The notes under the pieces: model-generated
The model's database searches: none
What the model was told of the DNA's origin: nothing
The model's input: the letters and a program-made list of their open reading frames with translations, nothing else
NCBI RefSeq assembly: GCF_002127225.1
Contig: NZ_NFUR01000001.1
Coordinates: forward strand, 869,592-933,591
Origin: Sphingomonas sp. IBVSS2
GTDB lineage: Bacteria > Pseudomonadota > Alphaproteobacteria > Sphingomonadales > Sphingomonadaceae
DNA: 64,000 nucleotides
Direction: 5' to 3'
In this document: positions 35,438-43,106 of the stretch, one piece after another
Layout of the letters: each line of letters opens with the position of its first letter
How positions within the stretch are numbered: the first letter of the stretch is position 1
Translations under genes and position numbers: made by a program

Positions 35438-36517
35438 CTATTCCGCGCGCACCGTTCCCTCGGCGACATGGTAGCGCGTGGCGCCGCCGGGCACCGCCTC
35501 GAACAGGCCCGGCTCGGTGCCGGTCATCCACACCTGTCCGCGGCCTTCGAGCCGGGCGAACAGCGCGGCGCGGCGGCCGGGATCGAGATGGGCGGCGACT
35601 TCGTCGAGCAGCAGGATCGGCGCGCGTCCGGCGCGCTCGGCGACCAGTTCGGCATGGGCGAGGACCAGGCCGAGAAGGAGTGCCTTCTGCTCGCCGGTGG
35701 AGCAGAGATGCGCCGCCTGGTTCTTGCCCAGATGGGTGACGAGCAGGTCCGCCCGGTGCGGGCCGGCGAGCGTGCGCCCCGCCGCGGCATCCCGCCGGCG
35801 GCCGGCGGCGAGTTCGCGGGCCAGCGTGTCGGCATCGCCCCGCCAGCCCTCCAGCGCCAGGCCGGCGCGGGCGAACGGCCCCTCGGGCTGTGCCGCCAGC
35901 CGCTCCGCGAGCGCCGATACGGCCTCGCGCCGGGCAGCGTCGATGGCGGCGCCATGCTCGGCCATGCGCGCCTCGAGCGCGGCGAGCCAGTCGGCATCGG
36001 GCGCGGCATCGTCGGCGAGCAGACGATTGCGCTCGCGCATCGCCGCATCGTAGCGCGTCGCGTGATGCGCATGGCCCGGGGCGAGGGCGAGGGTCAGCCG
36101 GTCCAGGAAGCGCCGCCGCTCGCCCGCGGCATCGACGAACAGCCGGTCCATCGCCGGGGTCAGCCACAGCACGCTCACCCATTCGGCGAGCGAAGTGGCC
36201 GCGGCGGTGGCGCCGTTGATCCGCACCAGCCGCCGCTCGGGCGCGCCGGCCTGGGTGCCGGTGCCGATGTCGATGCCGTCGGACTCCGGGCCCAGCCGCG
36301 CGGCGACGCCGAAGCCGCCGCTGCCGCCCTGGCGCGCCATCTCGGCGAGCGGTGCGCGCCTGAGGCCGCGGCCGGGGGCCAGCAGCGACAGCGCCTCGAG
36401 CACGTTCGTCTTGCCTGCGCCATTCTCGCCGCTCAGCACCACGAAGCCGGGGCCGGGCGCCAGCACGGCATCTTCATGGTTGCGGAAATCGGTGAGGACG
36501 AGGCGGGATGCGGCCAT
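35438..36517 (-). CDS. recF: DNA replication/repair protein RecF
   Basis: 359 residues from the ATG at 36517. Walker A GENGAGKT at 30-37 after [12 protein letters not shown], the signature-like [19 protein letters not shown], and the Walker B segment [12 protein letters not shown]. RecF loads RecA at gapped DNA with RecO and RecR. It lies upstream of the TonB-domain gene and gyrB on the same strand, as in the classic dnaN-recF-gyrB order, though separated from dnaN here. Confidence 0.96.
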   Translation of the reverse strand: MAASRLVLTDFRNHEDAVLAPGPGFVVLSGENGAGKTNVLEALSLLAPGRGLRRAPLAEMARQGGSGGFGVAARLGPESDGIDIGTGTQAGAPERRLVRINGATAAATSLAEWVSVLWLTPAMDRLFVDAAGERRRFLDRLTLALAPGHAHHATRYDAAMRERNRLLADDAAPDADWLAALEARMAEHGAAIDAARREAVSALAERLAAQPEGPFARAGLALEGWRGDADTLARELAAGRRRDAAAGRTLAGPHRADLLVTHLGKNQAAHLCSTGEQKALLLGLVLAHAELVAERAGRAPILLLDEVAAHLDPGRRAALFARLEGRGQVWMTGTEPGLFEAVPGGATRYHVAEGTVRAE

Positions 36518-36635
36518 TTCCCGCCGATAGCCGATCGCGCGGCGGGGATCACCTGTCCGCATGCGTCCCGCTTGCCGCGCGCCGGGACTTGCCCGATGAT
36601 CGCGCGTGTCCGCATCCTCGGGGAAAGAAGGCACG

Positions 36636-37373
36636 ATGTTCCGCACCACGCTGCTCCTGGCCGCGCTGCTCGCGCCCTTGCCCGCGCTGGCCGATGTGAC
36701 CGCGCGCTACGGCGTGGACGGCAAGGAGCTGGTGGTCGAGGCGGACGAAGGCGGGAATTCCCGCGTCGAGCTGGCCGGCAAGTTCGCGATCATCCGCCGC
36801 GACGGCGCCGACTATGTCGTGCTGTACGGGAAGACCGGCCCCAAGGTGTTCGAGCTCCAGGCGCTGGCCACGCTGTTCAAGGCCATGCTGCCCAAGGCCG
36901 CGGAGAAGGAGAAGGTCCAGTTCGGCGTGGAGCCGGGGACCGCCCCCGCCACCGTGGCCGGGCGCACCGGCTCGGTCTGGCTGATGCGCATGCTCGCCGG
37001 GCCGGAGAAGGACCGCAAGCGCCATATCGAGATCGTGACGAGCGCCGATCCGCAGCTGGCGCCGATCGGACGGATCGTCGCCCGCGCCGCCGATCTCGCG
37101 CTCGACTTCATGGCCGGCTTCATCCCCGAATCGACGCAGTTCGGCGCCACTGCGCGGGGCATCCTCGCCAAGGGCGCGCTGCTCCGGATCCAGCCGGTCG
37201 ATTCCGGCGTGCCGGGCAAGGCCGTGTTCGAACTCCGCTCGGTCGACTCCGCCGCAATCGACCCGAAGCATTTCGAGCTGCCCGGGCCGGTCACTCCGGC
37301 CGAGGAAGTCTTCGGAGCGATGGACGGGCTGGCGCGGCCGGACGGCGGCGGCAAGATCGAGAACCTGCCCTGA
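36636..37373 (+). CDS. Secreted hypothetical protein
   Basis: 245 residues from the ATG at 36636 (AAGAAGG upstream). Signal peptide [18 protein letters not shown]. The mature part is mixed alpha/beta ([33 protein letters not shown]), with a central helical stretch ([12 protein letters not shown]). No cysteines or known catalytic motif seen. It is divergent from recF and convergent with the Coq4-type gene. I do not recognise a family. Confidence 0.65.
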   Translation: MFRTTLLLAALLAPLPALADVTARYGVDGKELVVEADEGGNSRVELAGKFAIIRRDGADYVVLYGKTGPKVFELQALATLFKAMLPKAAEKEKVQFGVEPGTAPATVAGRTGSVWLMRMLAGPEKDRKRHIEIVTSADPQLAPIGRIVARAADLALDFMAGFIPESTQFGATARGILAKGALLRIQPVDSGVPGKAVFELRSVDSAAIDPKHFELPGPVTPAEEVFGAMDGLARPDGGGKIENLP

Positions 37374-37388
37374 GCGGGCAGGCGGGGA

Positions 37389-38153
37389 TCAGATGCCCTT
37401 CAGGCCGGCCGCTTCGAGGCTGGCCTGCGCGGCCCGGTACCGGACCGGGTCGCCGATGCCCAGGCGGCGGCGGACCTGGTCGAGCGGCTCGGCGAGCAGC
37501 GTCTCGTAATCCTCGCCGTGCAGCCACTCGGCCCGCTTGCCGTGGCGATAGCCTTCGATCACCGCGCGGAAGAAATCGAGCCTGCGGGTGATGCGGATGC
37601 TCTTCAGCGCCGCGCCCAGCCCGATGAAGCCCCAGCCGAGACCGCCGGTCTGCGCATAGGAGAAGGCGACCAGGCAGGCCTCGCCCAGATGCTCGTCGGC
37701 CTGATAGCCGGTGATCACGTGCCACAGGTCGTGGATGTCGCGCTCGCGCCGGCCCATCCAGGCATAGGGATGCTGGATGTCGGCATTCTGGAACGCGCCC
37801 TCGGCCATGCTGACGGCCACCAGCCCGTCGGCCGAATAGCCCGTGCGGTCGAGAAAGTGGCGATAGGCGGCGCCGACGGTGCCCTCGGCGAAACCGTCGA
37901 TCCAGGCGCGGTCGGACAGCTTCTCGGCCATCTCGACATGCTGGAAGGCGATGCGCCCGCCATTGGGCATGGTCAGCAGCTTGCGATAGCTCTTCTGCGT
38001 CGCATCGCCGTTCAGCGCGCGCATGATGCGGAAGACCTGCTCGGTATCGTCGCCATTGGCGAGCAGCCGCCCGAGCGCGCGGAACGCGGTGCCCCATTCC
38101 CGCTTCATCGGGATGCCGGGGTTGAAGATCTGCGGCGCGGGTTGCGTGGCCAT
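37389..38153 (-). CDS. Coq4-family ubiquinone-biosynthesis protein
   Basis: 254 residues from the ATG at 38153. The Coq4 zinc motif is present as HDLWHVITGYQADEHLGE (H-D-x-x-H with a downstream Glu), and the surroundings (AYAWMGRRERDIHDLWHV, TGGLGWGFIG) match alphaproteobacterial Coq4. Coq4 acts in C1 decarboxylation and hydroxylation of the quinone ring and organises the CoQ synthome. A TGACA-N4-TGTCA palindrome 18 bases upstream of the ATG indicates control by a repressor. Confidence 0.88.
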   Translation of the reverse strand: MATQPAPQIFNPGIPMKREWGTAFRALGRLLANGDDTEQVFRIMRALNGDATQKSYRKLLTMPNGGRIAFQHVEMAEKLSDRAWIDGFAEGTVGAAYRHFLDRTGYSADGLVAVSMAEGAFQNADIQHPYAWMGRRERDIHDLWHVITGYQADEHLGEACLVAFSYAQTGGLGWGFIGLGAALKSIRITRRLDFFRAVIEGYRHGKRAEWLHGEDYETLLAEPLDQVRRRLGIGDPVRYRAAQASLEAAGLKGI

Positions 38154-38170
38154 GGAAGCGAATCCCTTAC

Positions 38171-38184
38171 TGACAATAGTGTCA
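38171..38184. promoter_or_regulatory. Palindromic operator upstream of the Coq4-type gene
   Basis: TGACA (38171-38175), ATAG, TGTCA (38180-38184) are perfect five-base arms, 18 bases from the start codon. The form fits a TetR-type or similar dimeric repressor. It differs in sequence from the XRE operators to its right. Confidence 0.45.
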
Positions 38185-38224
38185 ATATAGGAGTCGGGGC
38201 AGGAAATCAACCGCGCACGCACCT

Positions 38225-38271
38225 GACAAGAACTCTTGACAACCATCGCGAGAAAGACAAGAGTTCTTGTC
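38225..38271. promoter_or_regulatory. Two tandem palindromic operators before the XRE gene
   Basis: O2 is GACAAGA-GT-TCTTGTC (38256-38271), perfect seven-base arms. O1 is GACAAGA-AC-TCTTGAC (38225-38240), one mismatch. Their centres are 31 bases apart, about three helical turns, so dimers on both would lie on one DNA face. They precede the XRE gene by 28 bases and suggest autoregulation. Confidence 0.65.
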
Positions 38272-38299
38272 ATATGGTACAGAGTTCTGGACAGCGCGA

Positions 38300-38518
38300 A
38301 TGAAGAACCGGCTGCGCGTGCTGCGGGCCGAGGCCGGGCTGAGCCAGGGCGAGCTGGCCGGCCTGCTCGGCGTGTCGCGCCAGACGATCAACGCGGTCGA
38401 GACCGACAAATATGACCCAAGCCTGCCGCTGGCGATGCGGCTGTCGAAGATTTTCGGAGTGCCTATCGATGCCATCTTCCTTGACGACTGGACCCCGCCG
38501 GAGCTCCCCCATGGTTAG
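38300..38518 (+). CDS. Small XRE-family (Cro/CI-type HTH) regulator
   Basis: 72 residues from the ATG at 38300. Almost the whole protein is one HTH_3 domain: LRVLRAEAGLSQGELAGLLGVSRQTINAVETDKYDPSLPLAMRLSKIFG, with the family's R-L-R-x-x-R-x-E-x-x-L-S-Q pattern. This is the YozG/PlcR-like short form usually paired with a membrane protein gene. It overlaps the next gene by eight bases and has two matching palindromes upstream, so it likely controls its own operon. Confidence 0.9.
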   Translation: MKNRLRVLRAEAGLSQGELAGLLGVSRQTINAVETDKYDPSLPLAMRLSKIFGVPIDAIFLDDWTPPELPHG

Positions 38519-39149
38519 TCCCGGGACCCGCCGCCGGCTCGTCCACGCCGCGATCAGTGCCGTGGTCGGCTTCGTCCTTGCCTACGCCGCCGGAAAGGCC
38601 GGTCTGCTCGACTGGCTGGCCGAAATGCCGGGCGAGGACATCGCCTCGATCGCGCTCGCCGCCCTGCTGCTGGGCCTCGGCCTGTTCGCTCTGGTCGCCG
38701 CGTCGAGCAGCGCGCTCTATCGTCGCATGGCCGAGAATTACCAGGAGGGCGATCCGCTCGATGCCGGGGTGTTGCGCTATCTGCGCGTGAACGGCGTGGC
38801 CCTGCTCCTCGGCGCCGCGCTGTTGCTTGCCCCGCCGCTTGCCGTTCGTTTCGGCTTCACCGGCGATGCGGCGATCCCGGTCGCGGTCGGTCTCGCCATG
38901 TTGCTCGCGCTGCAGGCTTGGCTCAGCGCCCGGATCCGGCGCGCCAGCGACGAACTCAACCGCGCCGCGCTGGCGGAAGCGTCGATCGCCAGCCTCTGGC
39001 TTTCCCAGCTCGGCCTGTTCGGCTGGGCGGCGCTCGCCAGGCTCGGCCTGGTCGCGGAGGTCAGCCTGTGGACACTGATGACGATCTCGATGGCCCTGTA
39101 TCTGGTCGTGTCGATCGTCGTCGCGCTGCGGCGGGGCATGTTTGCCTGA
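38511..39149 (+). CDS. Multi-pass membrane protein linked to the XRE regulator
   Basis: 212 residues from the ATG at 38511 (GGAG eight bases upstream), overlapping the XRE stop. About six hydrophobic segments (VGFVLAYAAG, IALAALLLGLGLFALVAA, ALLLGAALLLAPPLAV, AIPVAVGLAMLLALQAW, LWLSQLGLFGWAALARLG, LMTISMALYLVVSIVVAL). No known catalytic motif. Such XRE/membrane pairs are frequent in bacteria, and the membrane partner may sense or sequester. A strong terminator follows. Confidence 0.75.
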   Translation: MVSPGTRRRLVHAAISAVVGFVLAYAAGKAGLLDWLAEMPGEDIASIALAALLLGLGLFALVAASSSALYRRMAENYQEGDPLDAGVLRYLRVNGVALLLGAALLLAPPLAVRFGFTGDAAIPVAVGLAMLLALQAWLSARIRRASDELNRAALAEASIASLWLSQLGLFGWAALARLGLVAEVSLWTLMTISMALYLVVSIVVALRRGMFA

Positions 39150-39163
39150 TGCGAGCGGCCTGA

Positions 39164-39206
39164 AACGAAAAAGCCGGTGTGGGGCGGGCCCACACCGGCT
39201 ATTTTC
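39164..39206. terminator. Bidirectional rho-independent terminator
   Basis: AGCCGGTGTGGG (39172-39183), loop of five bases, CCCACACCGGCT (39189-39200), a perfect 12-base stem. ATTTTC follows on the plus strand and CTTTTTCG on the minus strand. It serves both the XRE/membrane operon and dnaN, which converge on it. Confidence 0.9.
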
Positions 39207-39227
39207 ATGTCCGGATCCCTTGGGGGA

Positions 39228-40340
39228 TCAGACCCGCATCGGCATCAGCACGTAGAGCGCCGGCGACTTGTCGTTCTCGCGGATCAGCGTCGGTGCCGCG
39301 GCGTCGGCCAGATGGACTTCCACCGAATCGCCTTCGATCTGGTTGAGGATGTCCATCAGGTAGCGGCTGTTGAAGCCGATCTCGAAGCCCTGGGCGGCAT
39401 AGTCGCCCGGCACTTCCTCGGCCGCCGCGCCGTTTTCGGGGCTGGTGACCGAAAGGATCACCTTGTCGCGCTCCAGCGCCATCTTCACCGCGCGGGTCTT
39501 CTCGGTCGCGATGGTCGAGACGCGGTCGACGCCTTCCATGAAGCTCTTCGGATCGAGCTTGAGCAGCTTGTCGTTCGCGGTCGGGATGACGCGCGTATAA
39601 TCGGGGAAGGTGCCGTCGATCAGCTTCGAAGTGAGGATCGCCTGGCCGAGGTCGAAGCGGATCTTCGAGGCCGAGAGCGACACGCCGATCGAGCCGTCCA
39701 CTTCGTCGAGCAGCTTGCGCAACTCGCCCACGCACTTGCGCGGGATGATCACGCCCGGCATCGCATCGGCACCGTCCGGCCGCGCCACGGTGACGCGGGC
39801 GAGGCGGTGGCCGTCGGTGGCGGCGGCGCGCAGCACCGGCGTCGCTTCGTCGACGACATGCAGATAGATGCCGTTGAGATAATAGCGCGTCTCTTCGGTC
39901 GAGATCGCGAAGCGCGTCTTGTCGATGATCTGCTTCAGCGTCTCGGCCGGCAGCTCGAACACCGTCGGCAGCTCGCCCTCGGCGATCATCGGGAAATCGT
40001 CGCGCGGCAGCGTCGACAGGGTGAAGCGCGCGCGGCCGGCATTGACGGTGATCCGCCCCTCGGCCGCCGACAGCTCGACCTGCGCGCCCTCGGGCAGCTT
40101 GCGGACGATGTCGAACAGGGTGTGCGCCGGCACGGTGATCGCGCCGGGCTGGTCGACCGCGGCCGCGATCGTCTCGTCGATCTGCAGGTCGAGGTCGGTC
40201 GCCATCAGGCGCAGCGCGCCGCCGCCCTGTGCCTCGATCAGCACGTTGGACAGGATGGGGATCGTGTTGCGCCGCTCGACCACGGACTGGACGTGGCTCA
40301 AGCCCCTCAACAGAGTTGCGCGTTCGATCGTCGCCTTCAT
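39228..40340 (-). CDS. dnaN: DNA polymerase III sliding clamp (beta subunit)
   Basis: 370 residues from the ATG at 40340. All three clamp domains are present: N-terminal VVERRNTIPILSNVLIEA, middle FAISTEETRYYLNGIYLH with ATDGHRLA, C-terminal GFNSRYLMDILNQI ending ALYVLMPMRV. It confers processivity on DNA polymerase III. A perfect CCCGGTACCGGG palindrome (40376-40387) lies 36 bases upstream of its start. It is the fourth replication-linked gene on this strand after gyrB and recF. Confidence 0.98.
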   Translation of the reverse strand: MKATIERATLLRGLSHVQSVVERRNTIPILSNVLIEAQGGGALRLMATDLDLQIDETIAAAVDQPGAITVPAHTLFDIVRKLPEGAQVELSAAEGRITVNAGRARFTLSTLPRDDFPMIAEGELPTVFELPAETLKQIIDKTRFAISTEETRYYLNGIYLHVVDEATPVLRAAATDGHRLARVTVARPDGADAMPGVIIPRKCVGELRKLLDEVDGSIGVSLSASKIRFDLGQAILTSKLIDGTFPDYTRVIPTANDKLLKLDPKSFMEGVDRVSTIATEKTRAVKMALERDKVILSVTSPENGAAAEEVPGDYAAQGFEIGFNSRYLMDILNQIEGDSVEVHLADAAAPTLIRENDKSPALYVLMPMRV

Positions 40341-40375
40341 CAAGAACCCCCGGGGCATGTGTCGCCCGAATCTAA

Positions 40376-40387
40376 CCCGGTACCGGG
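40376..40387. promoter_or_regulatory. 12-bp palindrome upstream of dnaN
   Basis: CCCGGTACCGGG is perfectly self-complementary and sits 36-47 bases upstream of the dnaN ATG, next to a GAATC (GANTC, CcrM-type methylation) site. Its role is unknown. Confidence 0.3.
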
Positions 40388-40413
40388 ACTTTTCCGACCT
40401 TTACCCTTAACGG

Positions 40414-40444
40414 CAAAAAGGGCCGGAGCAAGCGCCCCGGCCCT
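40414..40444 (-). terminator. Rho-independent terminator of the outer-membrane protein gene
   Basis: On the minus strand AGGGCCGG (40444-40437), ten-base loop region, CCGGCCCT (40426-40419), then TTTTG. It lies 34 bases after the outer-membrane protein stop and separates that gene from dnaN. Confidence 0.85.
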
Positions 40445-40477
40445 ATAGTTCACACCTTAAATACGCAGTTAAGGGTG

Positions 40478-41086
40478 TTAGAAGCGCACGCCGACGCCGG
40501 CGAGCACCTGGTGGCGCTTGGCGTCGATGCCGGCATCGTCGTTATTGTACTTCGAGTAGCGATACTCGCCCTTCAGATAGACCTTGTCGTTCAGCTTCAC
40601 CTCGGCGCCCGCGCCCAGGCGCCAGCCATCGGCATTGTCCGAGGTGCTGACGTTGGTGGTGCCCGACACGTAGCGGCTGTCGAACTTGGCGTTGGTATAG
40701 CCGCCCTTGGCATAGATCAGCGCGTTGCCGCCCACGGTGAAGCCGACGCGGGCGCCGACATAGAGGTCGCGGCCGGTGCTGATGCGCGCACGGTCGCCGG
40801 CGACGAGCACGCTGGTGTCGGTGCGCTTGGCGGTGGAGCCGGTGGCTTCGCCTTCGACGCCGAACACGGCGTTGCCGGCCTGGAAGTCATAGCCGATCTG
40901 GCCGCCATAGAGCACGCCGTCGGCGCCCTTGACGCCGCTGCCCGAGGGCTTGACGTGATCCCAGCCGACCACGGCTTCGGCGCGCGGGCCGGTGAAGCCC
41001 GAATCGGTGCTCTGCGCGAAGGCGGGAGCGGCGAAGGCCGAGCCGGCGAGAAGCGCTGCGGCGGCGGCGATGAACTTGGTACGCAT
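40478..41086 (-). CDS. Outer-membrane beta-barrel protein (OmpA/opacity-like porin family)
   Basis: 202 residues from the ATG at 41086, with a consensus AAGGAG. Signal peptide ends AFA-Q. Alternating amphipathic strands (LYGGQIGYDFQAGNAVFGVEGEA, YVGARVGFTVGGNALIYAKGGYTNAKF, VYLKGEYRYSKY) and a C-terminal VGVRF with the final Phe needed for BAM recognition indicate an eight-stranded barrel. It may serve adhesion or stability. The leader holds two hairpins (41109-41128 and 41183-41227). Confidence 0.88.
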   Translation of the reverse strand: MRTKFIAAAAALLAGSAFAAPAFAQSTDSGFTGPRAEAVVGWDHVKPSGSGVKGADGVLYGGQIGYDFQAGNAVFGVEGEATGSTAKRTDTSVLVAGDRARISTGRDLYVGARVGFTVGGNALIYAKGGYTNAKFDSRYVSGTTNVSTSDNADGWRLGAGAEVKLNDKVYLKGEYRYSKYNNDDAGIDAKRHQVLAGVGVRF

Positions 41087-41108
41087 AACTGAACTCCTTG
41101 GGTACGCA

Positions 41109-41128
41109 CCCGCGCTGCAAAGCGCGGG
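41109..41128 (-). promoter_or_regulatory. 5' leader hairpin of the outer-membrane protein mRNA
   Basis: CCCGCGCT and AGCGCGGG, perfect eight-base arms around a four-base loop, end 12 bases before the AAGGAG. It could shield the mRNA 5' end or regulate ribosome access. Confidence 0.5.
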
Positions 41129-41182
41129 CGGGGAGATCAACCCGGCGCGAGGGACGCCGTTTCATGAACCCCCGATAAACAG

Positions 41183-41227
41183 AAAAAAGCGTGGCTTATC
41201 CGCAACAGTTGCGATTGCCGGCCACGC
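41183..41227 (-). terminator. Nested hairpin with T-run in the leader region, possible attenuator
   Basis: Minus strand: outer stem GCGTGGC/GCCACGC (41227-41221 and 41195-41189), inner stem CGCAAC-T-GTTGCG (41213-41201), then six T (41188-41183). It has terminator form but no gene on this strand lies immediately upstream. It is within the only gene-free stretch above 300 bases (41087-41395); the rest of that stretch shows nothing else clear apart from the hairpin at 41109. Confidence 0.55.
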
Positions 41228-41395
41228 CTGGCCCTTAACGGCGACAATGTCCCCGCAATGGTCACTCCCTCTTATCGTCTGCCCGCGAGCGGGCTGGTGT
41301 CCTATTGGAATAGCGCACCTGATTCCCCGCTGAACGAAAGGGGGCGCAAATTGGGCACTTGCCTTTCTCTTGCCGCCAAGGCTTGTGCGGGGCCG

Positions 41396-42043
41396 ATGAC
41401 GAGCAAGCGCAAAGGCCGCGATTTCATCGCCCGCCACGGCGAGACCGTGTTCAACCTTGCCCGGCGCATGCAGGGCGATCATCCGCACACGCCGCTGACG
41501 CGGGCCGGCTTCGCCCAGGCGGACGCGATGGGCGCGGCGCTGCGCCAGATACTGGGACCCCGGCCCAGGCTCACGCTCTGGTCGTCGAGTGCCGGGCGCG
41601 CGCTGCAGACGCTGGCGATCATCGCCGAGCATCTCGAGCTCGACTGGCACCAGGCGCGCCGCGACGACCGGCTGGTGGAGATCGGCATGGGCGAATGGAG
41701 CGGGCGCTATTATGCCGATCTGATGGCCGAGGTGCCGGGCTTCCTCGATCTGGAGCATGGGCTCTACACCCGCCCGCCGCCGGGCGGCGAATGGTATGAC
41801 GGCATCGCGGCGCGCGTCTCGTCCTGGCTCGCCGATACCGACGACGATCCGGGCGACCGGCTGGTGATCATGCACGGCATGTCGAGCCGCGTCCTGCGCG
41901 GCGTGATGACCGGGCTGCCGGTCCAGCCAAGGTTCGCCGCGCCGGTGGCGCCCGACCTGCCCCAGGGTTCGATCGTGCGGATCGAGCATGGCGTGGAGAC
42001 GGTGGTGCACACCGGCACCGGGCGCGGCGCGGCGCCGGCATGA
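41396..42043 (+). CDS. Histidine phosphatase (phosphoglycerate-mutase-like) family protein
   Basis: 215 residues from the ATG at 41396. An upstream ATG at 41258 would add 46 unrelated residues. The catalytic RHGE motif is in FIARHGETVFNLARRMQG, the phosphate pocket arginine in WSSSAGRALQT, the acid Glu in MGEWSGRYY, and the second histidine in VIMHGMSSRVLRG. It is a cytoplasmic phosphatase of unknown substrate. The stop overlaps the next start (ATGA). Confidence 0.87.
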   Translation: MTSKRKGRDFIARHGETVFNLARRMQGDHPHTPLTRAGFAQADAMGAALRQILGPRPRLTLWSSSAGRALQTLAIIAEHLELDWHQARRDDRLVEIGMGEWSGRYYADLMAEVPGFLDLEHGLYTRPPPGGEWYDGIAARVSSWLADTDDDPGDRLVIMHGMSSRVLRGVMTGLPVQPRFAAPVAPDLPQGSIVRIEHGVETVVHTGTGRGAAPA

Positions 42044-42498
42044 GCGGGCTGGCGCTCCTGCTGCTGCTTCAGGCGCGCACGCCGCTCGGCACGTTCGATG
42101 GCTGGGGGGCGTTCCGCGATCCCTCGCCGTTGCGCTGCTTCGCGATCGCCCGGCCGGTGGAGAAGCATGCCAATGCGCAACCCTTTGCCAGCGTGGCGAC
42201 CTGGCCGCGGGACGGGGTGCGCAACCAGCTGCACATAAGATTGAGCCGCGCGCGCGCGCCCGATGCGCGCGTGACGCTGTCGATCGGCGAGCGCCGCTTC
42301 GAGCTGCAAGCGGGGGATGCGGATGCCTGGGCGCCGGATGCGCGCACCGATGCCGCGATCGTCGCGGCGATGCGCGCGGGGCGGAGCATGAGCGTGGAGA
42401 CGATGGGCGCGAACGGCGCCCCCTTCGCCGACGGCTATGCCCTGCGGGGCGCGGCGACGGCGATCGACGCCGCTGCGCTGGACTGCGCTGGGCGGTGA
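42040..42498 (+). CDS. Secreted hypothetical, possibly IalB-like
   Basis: 152 residues, translationally coupled to the phosphatase gene (ATGA). A short signal-like start (MSGLALLLLLQ), then WGAFRDPSPLRCFAIARPV and a C-terminal ALDC. The W-x-x-(F)-x-D...C-x-A-I layout and the two cysteines resemble invasion-associated locus B (IalB)-like proteins, but the match is weak. Function unknown. Confidence 0.55.
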   Translation: MSGLALLLLLQARTPLGTFDGWGAFRDPSPLRCFAIARPVEKHANAQPFASVATWPRDGVRNQLHIRLSRARAPDARVTLSIGERRFELQAGDADAWAPDARTDAAIVAAMRAGRSMSVETMGANGAPFADGYALRGAATAIDAAALDCAGR

Positions 42499-42611
42499 AC
42501 TGAATCGAGGGGCGGCGCCGGCGCGCCTTTGGACAAGTTCAGGGCGACGGGTAGAATATGCCGAGGCGGATCGCTTCCCGTCGAAGCGATCCGCCCGATT
42601 CTCTCCAGCCT

Positions 42612-43001
42612 TTACGGCTGCTTCGCCGCCGGCGTGCCGCCCGACGCGGCGAGCTTGGCGGATGCCGCTGCCTGGATGCGCTTGTTGAGCGCCGTGTCCG
42701 TCTGCATGGCCTGGCCGATGGCGTTGAAGCGCTCGGCGGTCAGGCCGGCGGCAGTGGCGGCGGCCGCCATCTTGGCGCCCTTGTCGGCTTCGGGCGTGGC
42801 GGTGTCCTTGCGGATCTTGTCGATCTCAAGCGCCGCGGTGGCGAACTGGCCGACTTCGGCCTCGGTCACCGGCCCGGCGGCCTGCGGCGCGGCTGGTGCC
42901 GGTGCGGTCTGCGCCGGGGCGGCCGGATCGGCGGTCTGGGCCAGCGCGGCCGGGGCGATAGCCAGCGTCGCGCCGGCGAGGATCGTTCCGATAAGCTTCA
43001 T
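42612..43001 (-). CDS. DUF4168-like secreted protein
   Basis: 129 residues from the in-frame ATG at 43001 (GGAG upstream); a GTG at 43058 would add 19 residues that spoil the signal peptide. Signal peptide KLIGTILAGATLAIAPAALAQ, an Ala/Pro/Gln-rich linker, then a helical domain VGQFATAALEIDKIRKD...GLTAERFNAIGQAMQTDTALNKRIQ that fits DUF4168. Function unknown. Confidence 0.72.
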   Translation of the reverse strand: MKLIGTILAGATLAIAPAALAQTADPAAPAQTAPAPAAPQAAGPVTEAEVGQFATAALEIDKIRKDTATPEADKGAKMAAAATAAGLTAERFNAIGQAMQTDTALNKRIQAAASAKLAASGGTPAAKQP

Positions 43002-43106
43002 TACTGCACTCCAAAAAAGCAACCAACTCACCCCCTTGAACGCAATGCTGTGGTGCACGGATGCAACAGGACAACCCGAACGCGGTGCGTCGTGGCTCCT
43101 CCGGGG

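Noticed and set aside
41258-41395. Upstream ATG at 41258 as the start of the histidine phosphatase
   Set aside because: It would add 46 residues with no similarity to the family; the ATG at 41396 puts the RHGE motif at the usual distance from the N-terminus.
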